DNA from: Clostridium sp.
Lineage (GTDB): Bacteria > Bacillota > Clostridia > Clostridiales > Clostridiaceae
Direction of reading: 5' to 3'
DNA length: 6,431 nucleotides
Assembly (NCBI GenBank): GCA_012511315.1
Contig: JAAZGI010000035.1
Location: 1-6,431, forward strand
Below, piece after piece: positions 5,388-6,431 of the stretch. Each line of letters begins with the position of its first letter. Position 1 is the first letter of the stretch. A program made the position numbers and the translations under genes. The notes beneath the pieces are model-generated. The model worked only from the letters and a program-made list of their open reading frames with translations, was not told the origin of the DNA and ran no database searches.

Positions 5388-5528
5388 TCACAGCATTGCC
5401 TTTTGCTCAAGAGTTTCAGCTGAAACTGCACGTGCCCTTAGGTAAATCATGAATTCCTCACTAGCCATTAAGGCATTCCTAATCTTCTTCCCCAATTGGT
5501 AGCAAACCCTTAAATCGAAGACACTGAT
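5388..5528 (-). pseudogene. Relic resembling the N-terminus of a YlbF-family protein
   Basis: The minus-strand frame from 5528 to a TGA at 5388-5390 reads ISVFDLRVCYQLGKKI, then RNALMASEEFMIYLRARAV, then SAETLEQKAML. The order of a hydrophobic helix with LGKxI, a SEEF...YL turn, and an acidic stretch ending in KAML resembles the start of YlbF/YmcA/YheA-type proteins. Those typically begin like M-S-V-(F/Y)-D. Here the expected start codon is ATC, with no good RBS before it. The frame then stops at TGA, where relatives continue; the next codons, LEFNNLFMV, still look somewhat family-like before a TAA at 5358. So the start is lost, there is an in-frame stop, and the C-terminal half is missing. 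An internal ATG at 5468 with AGGA eight bases upstream could make a 26-residue peptide. The family call is from pattern memory only. Confidence 0.45.
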
Positions 5529-5739
5529 TGCTTTATTACTAATTACTGAAAAAGGCTACTTACAAGTAGTTTACCATAGAGTATTTGGCATCTTTTTTCA
5601 TTCCTTCATTTAAATTAGCCTATCCAGTTTTAAATACCTTTATTCCCTTTTTAGATATTCCTTTTCAAGCTTAAGCTAATTTCTCTGCTAAATTCATCTA
5701 GTCTTAAAACTCTTGAACCATATCATTAAAGCAGCCAGA

Positions 5740-6108
5740 TTACTCCATCCATTCGACATCATCATGGATTTCAACAGCATGTTCTTTAATCTTTCTTGGA
5801 AAAATTAGATAGGACGTGATTAATATGACTCCAGCTAAACCAAATACGAAAGCAAGAGCAATTCCTATTCCTTCTGCCAACAGATGCTCATTTCCTTTGA
5901 GAGGAATCGTCCTATACTTTTCCGTACTAAAACCAAAAAGCAAGGTCAAAATCAAAGTTTCAGCTCCAATCAAAACTCGCTGAAGCCACAAACGTTTAAA
6001 TAAAGTGCTTGTAATTTCATAGGTTTTTTCACGAATCCGCATTTCATTTTTATGCTTCCATCGTATTTCACCCATAAAAGCAATTCTCATTTTACTTGGA
6101 TGCTTCAC
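5740..6108 (-). CDS. Small two-helix membrane protein of unknown function
   Basis: I do not recognise this protein. From GTG 6108 it has 122 residues: a basic, soluble N-terminal part (about 1-42, rich in K/R), a membrane helix at about 43-60 (QRVLIGAETLILTLLFGF), a short loop, a second helix at about 80-103 (GIGIALAFVFGLAGVILITS), and a polar tail ending HDDVEWME. The many positive charges before the first helix suggest that both ends lie in the cytoplasm. I chose GTG 6108 because AAGGAGG lies five bases upstream. The frame stays open to ATG 6189, but that start has no RBS and would place the ideal RBS inside the gene. ATG 6090 is too far from the RBS. It is transcribed in the same direction as the decarboxylase operon, but 540 bp away and probably separate. 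Confidence 0.65.
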   Translation of the reverse strand: MKHPSKMRIAFMGEIRWKHKNEMRIREKTYEITSTLFKRLWLQRVLIGAETLILTLLFGFSTEKYRTIPLKGNEHLLAEGIGIALAFVFGLAGVILITSYLIFPRKIKEHAVEIHDDVEWME

Positions 6109-6431
6109 AGCCGCCTCCTTTATTCTTACAATTTTCCCGAATTGGTTGATGTATATTATTTTATAGCAACTCTTGTTCCAGTCTGGCAAGATTTCCTCAA
6201 AATATCCTCGATACTTCAGTAGACTTCTATGTATCCTTTTAGACTTTAAACTGTTCTCGAAGTCTCAGGAAACTATAATGTCCTTTCATCTTGATATACT
6301 AAGATTATAGTAACCCATCAAATGGAACAAAATCAAAAAATCGGCTAAAATATTTCAGTTCACTAAAATTTACTGACGTGTAGTTTAAAAGAGTTTTTTA
6401 AATAACTACACTATAGTTAATCACTATAACT
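6109..6431. other. Right-end intergenic region, no convincing gene
   Basis: The first bases carry the RBS of the small membrane protein gene. Beyond about 6125 I see no gene-like frame. A TATAAT on the minus strand near 6306-6311 could be the -10 of that gene's promoter, but it lacks a good -35. An inverted repeat, GTGTAGTT (6378-6385) and AACTACAC (6404-6411), encloses an AT-rich 18-base centre. Right after it TATAGT and ACTATA form a further small dyad near the window edge. This could be the control region of a gene beyond the window. Confidence 0.4.

Larger units (their letters stand above)
5200..5739. other. Long control region upstream of the decarboxylase operon
   Basis: This 540-bp stretch lacks an intact gene. 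From the operon outwards it holds the strong RBS (GAGGAGG, 5209-5215), a terminator-like hairpin (5231-5254), a short inverted repeat GGAATT/AATTCC (5335-5340 and 5345-5350), a long perfect dyad over a candidate promoter (5350-5386), and a decayed YlbF-like frame (about 5388-5528). The part from 5530 to 5739 is AT-rich. I see only a weak hairpin there (CTACTT/AAGTAG, 5556-5569, followed by CCTTTTT on the minus strand), which might end the transcript of the gene at 5740-6108. Confidence 0.6.

Noticed and set aside
5412..5435. Palindromes AGTTTCAGCTGAAACT (5412-5427) and GCACGTGC (5428-5435) as separate operators
   Set aside because: The first is a perfect 16-bp palindrome, but both lie inside the coding-like YlbF relic and upstream of the likely -35; with no second copy I cannot separate an activator site from chance.
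6109..6189. Upstream ATG 6189 as the start of the small membrane protein
   Set aside because: No RBS precedes it, whereas AAGGAGG lies five bases before GTG 6108; the extra 27 residues do not look like a signal peptide or domain.
6274..6279. Plus-strand TATAAT as a promoter
   Set aside because: There is no acceptable -35 at 16-18 bases upstream and no plus-strand gene downstream in the window.

Overview
The window is AT-rich with strong Gram-positive ribosome binding sites (AAAGGAG, AAGGAGG, GAGGAGG) and carries a sodium-pumping biotin decarboxylase operon. Together these suggest an anaerobic Bacillota, probably a Clostridia/Peptococcaceae-like organism. The phylum is a fairly safe inference; the family is a guess.

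Left part (1-1853): a YccF-family membrane protein runs off the left edge on the minus strand. Upstream of it are a GC-rich hairpin and an 83-bp array of hexamers, ATTCAT then GTTCAT. Next is a minus-strand class I SAM-dependent methyltransferase (553-1182). A 326-bp gap with several dyads and a short RBS-preceded ORF separates it from a divergent plus-strand gene for an unrecognised 114-residue acidic protein (1509-1853). A strong bidirectional terminator (1890-1946) closes both that gene and the convergent operon to its right.

Central part (1999-5199, minus strand): a tight four-gene operon, transcribed in the order carboxyltransferase (OadA type, without a biotin domain), small OadG-like membrane subunit, separate biotin carrier, OadB sodium pump. 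The gaps between genes are 6, 13 and 8 bp. Together the products would decarboxylate oxaloacetate (or a related carboxylated substrate). CO2 would pass from the carboxyltransferase to biotin on the carrier, and then be released at the membrane beta subunit with Na+ export. No biotin carboxylase gene is visible in the window, which fits a decarboxylase rather than a carboxylase.

Right part (5200-6431): the 540-bp space upstream of the operon is dense with signals. It holds a perfect 12+12-bp dyad over a plausible promoter, an intrinsic-terminator-like hairpin with a U6 tract only about 15 bases ahead of the first gene's RBS, and a decayed reading frame resembling the start of a YlbF-family protein. 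Beyond it lies a small minus-strand gene for a two-helix membrane protein of unknown role, which probably starts at GTG 6108. The last 240 bases hold no convincing gene.

The sequence does not prove any wholly new system. The best leads are the layered control region of the decarboxylase operon, the YlbF-like relic, and the hexamer array that on the minus strand reads as an uninterrupted Met-Asn repeat ending exactly in a stop codon.
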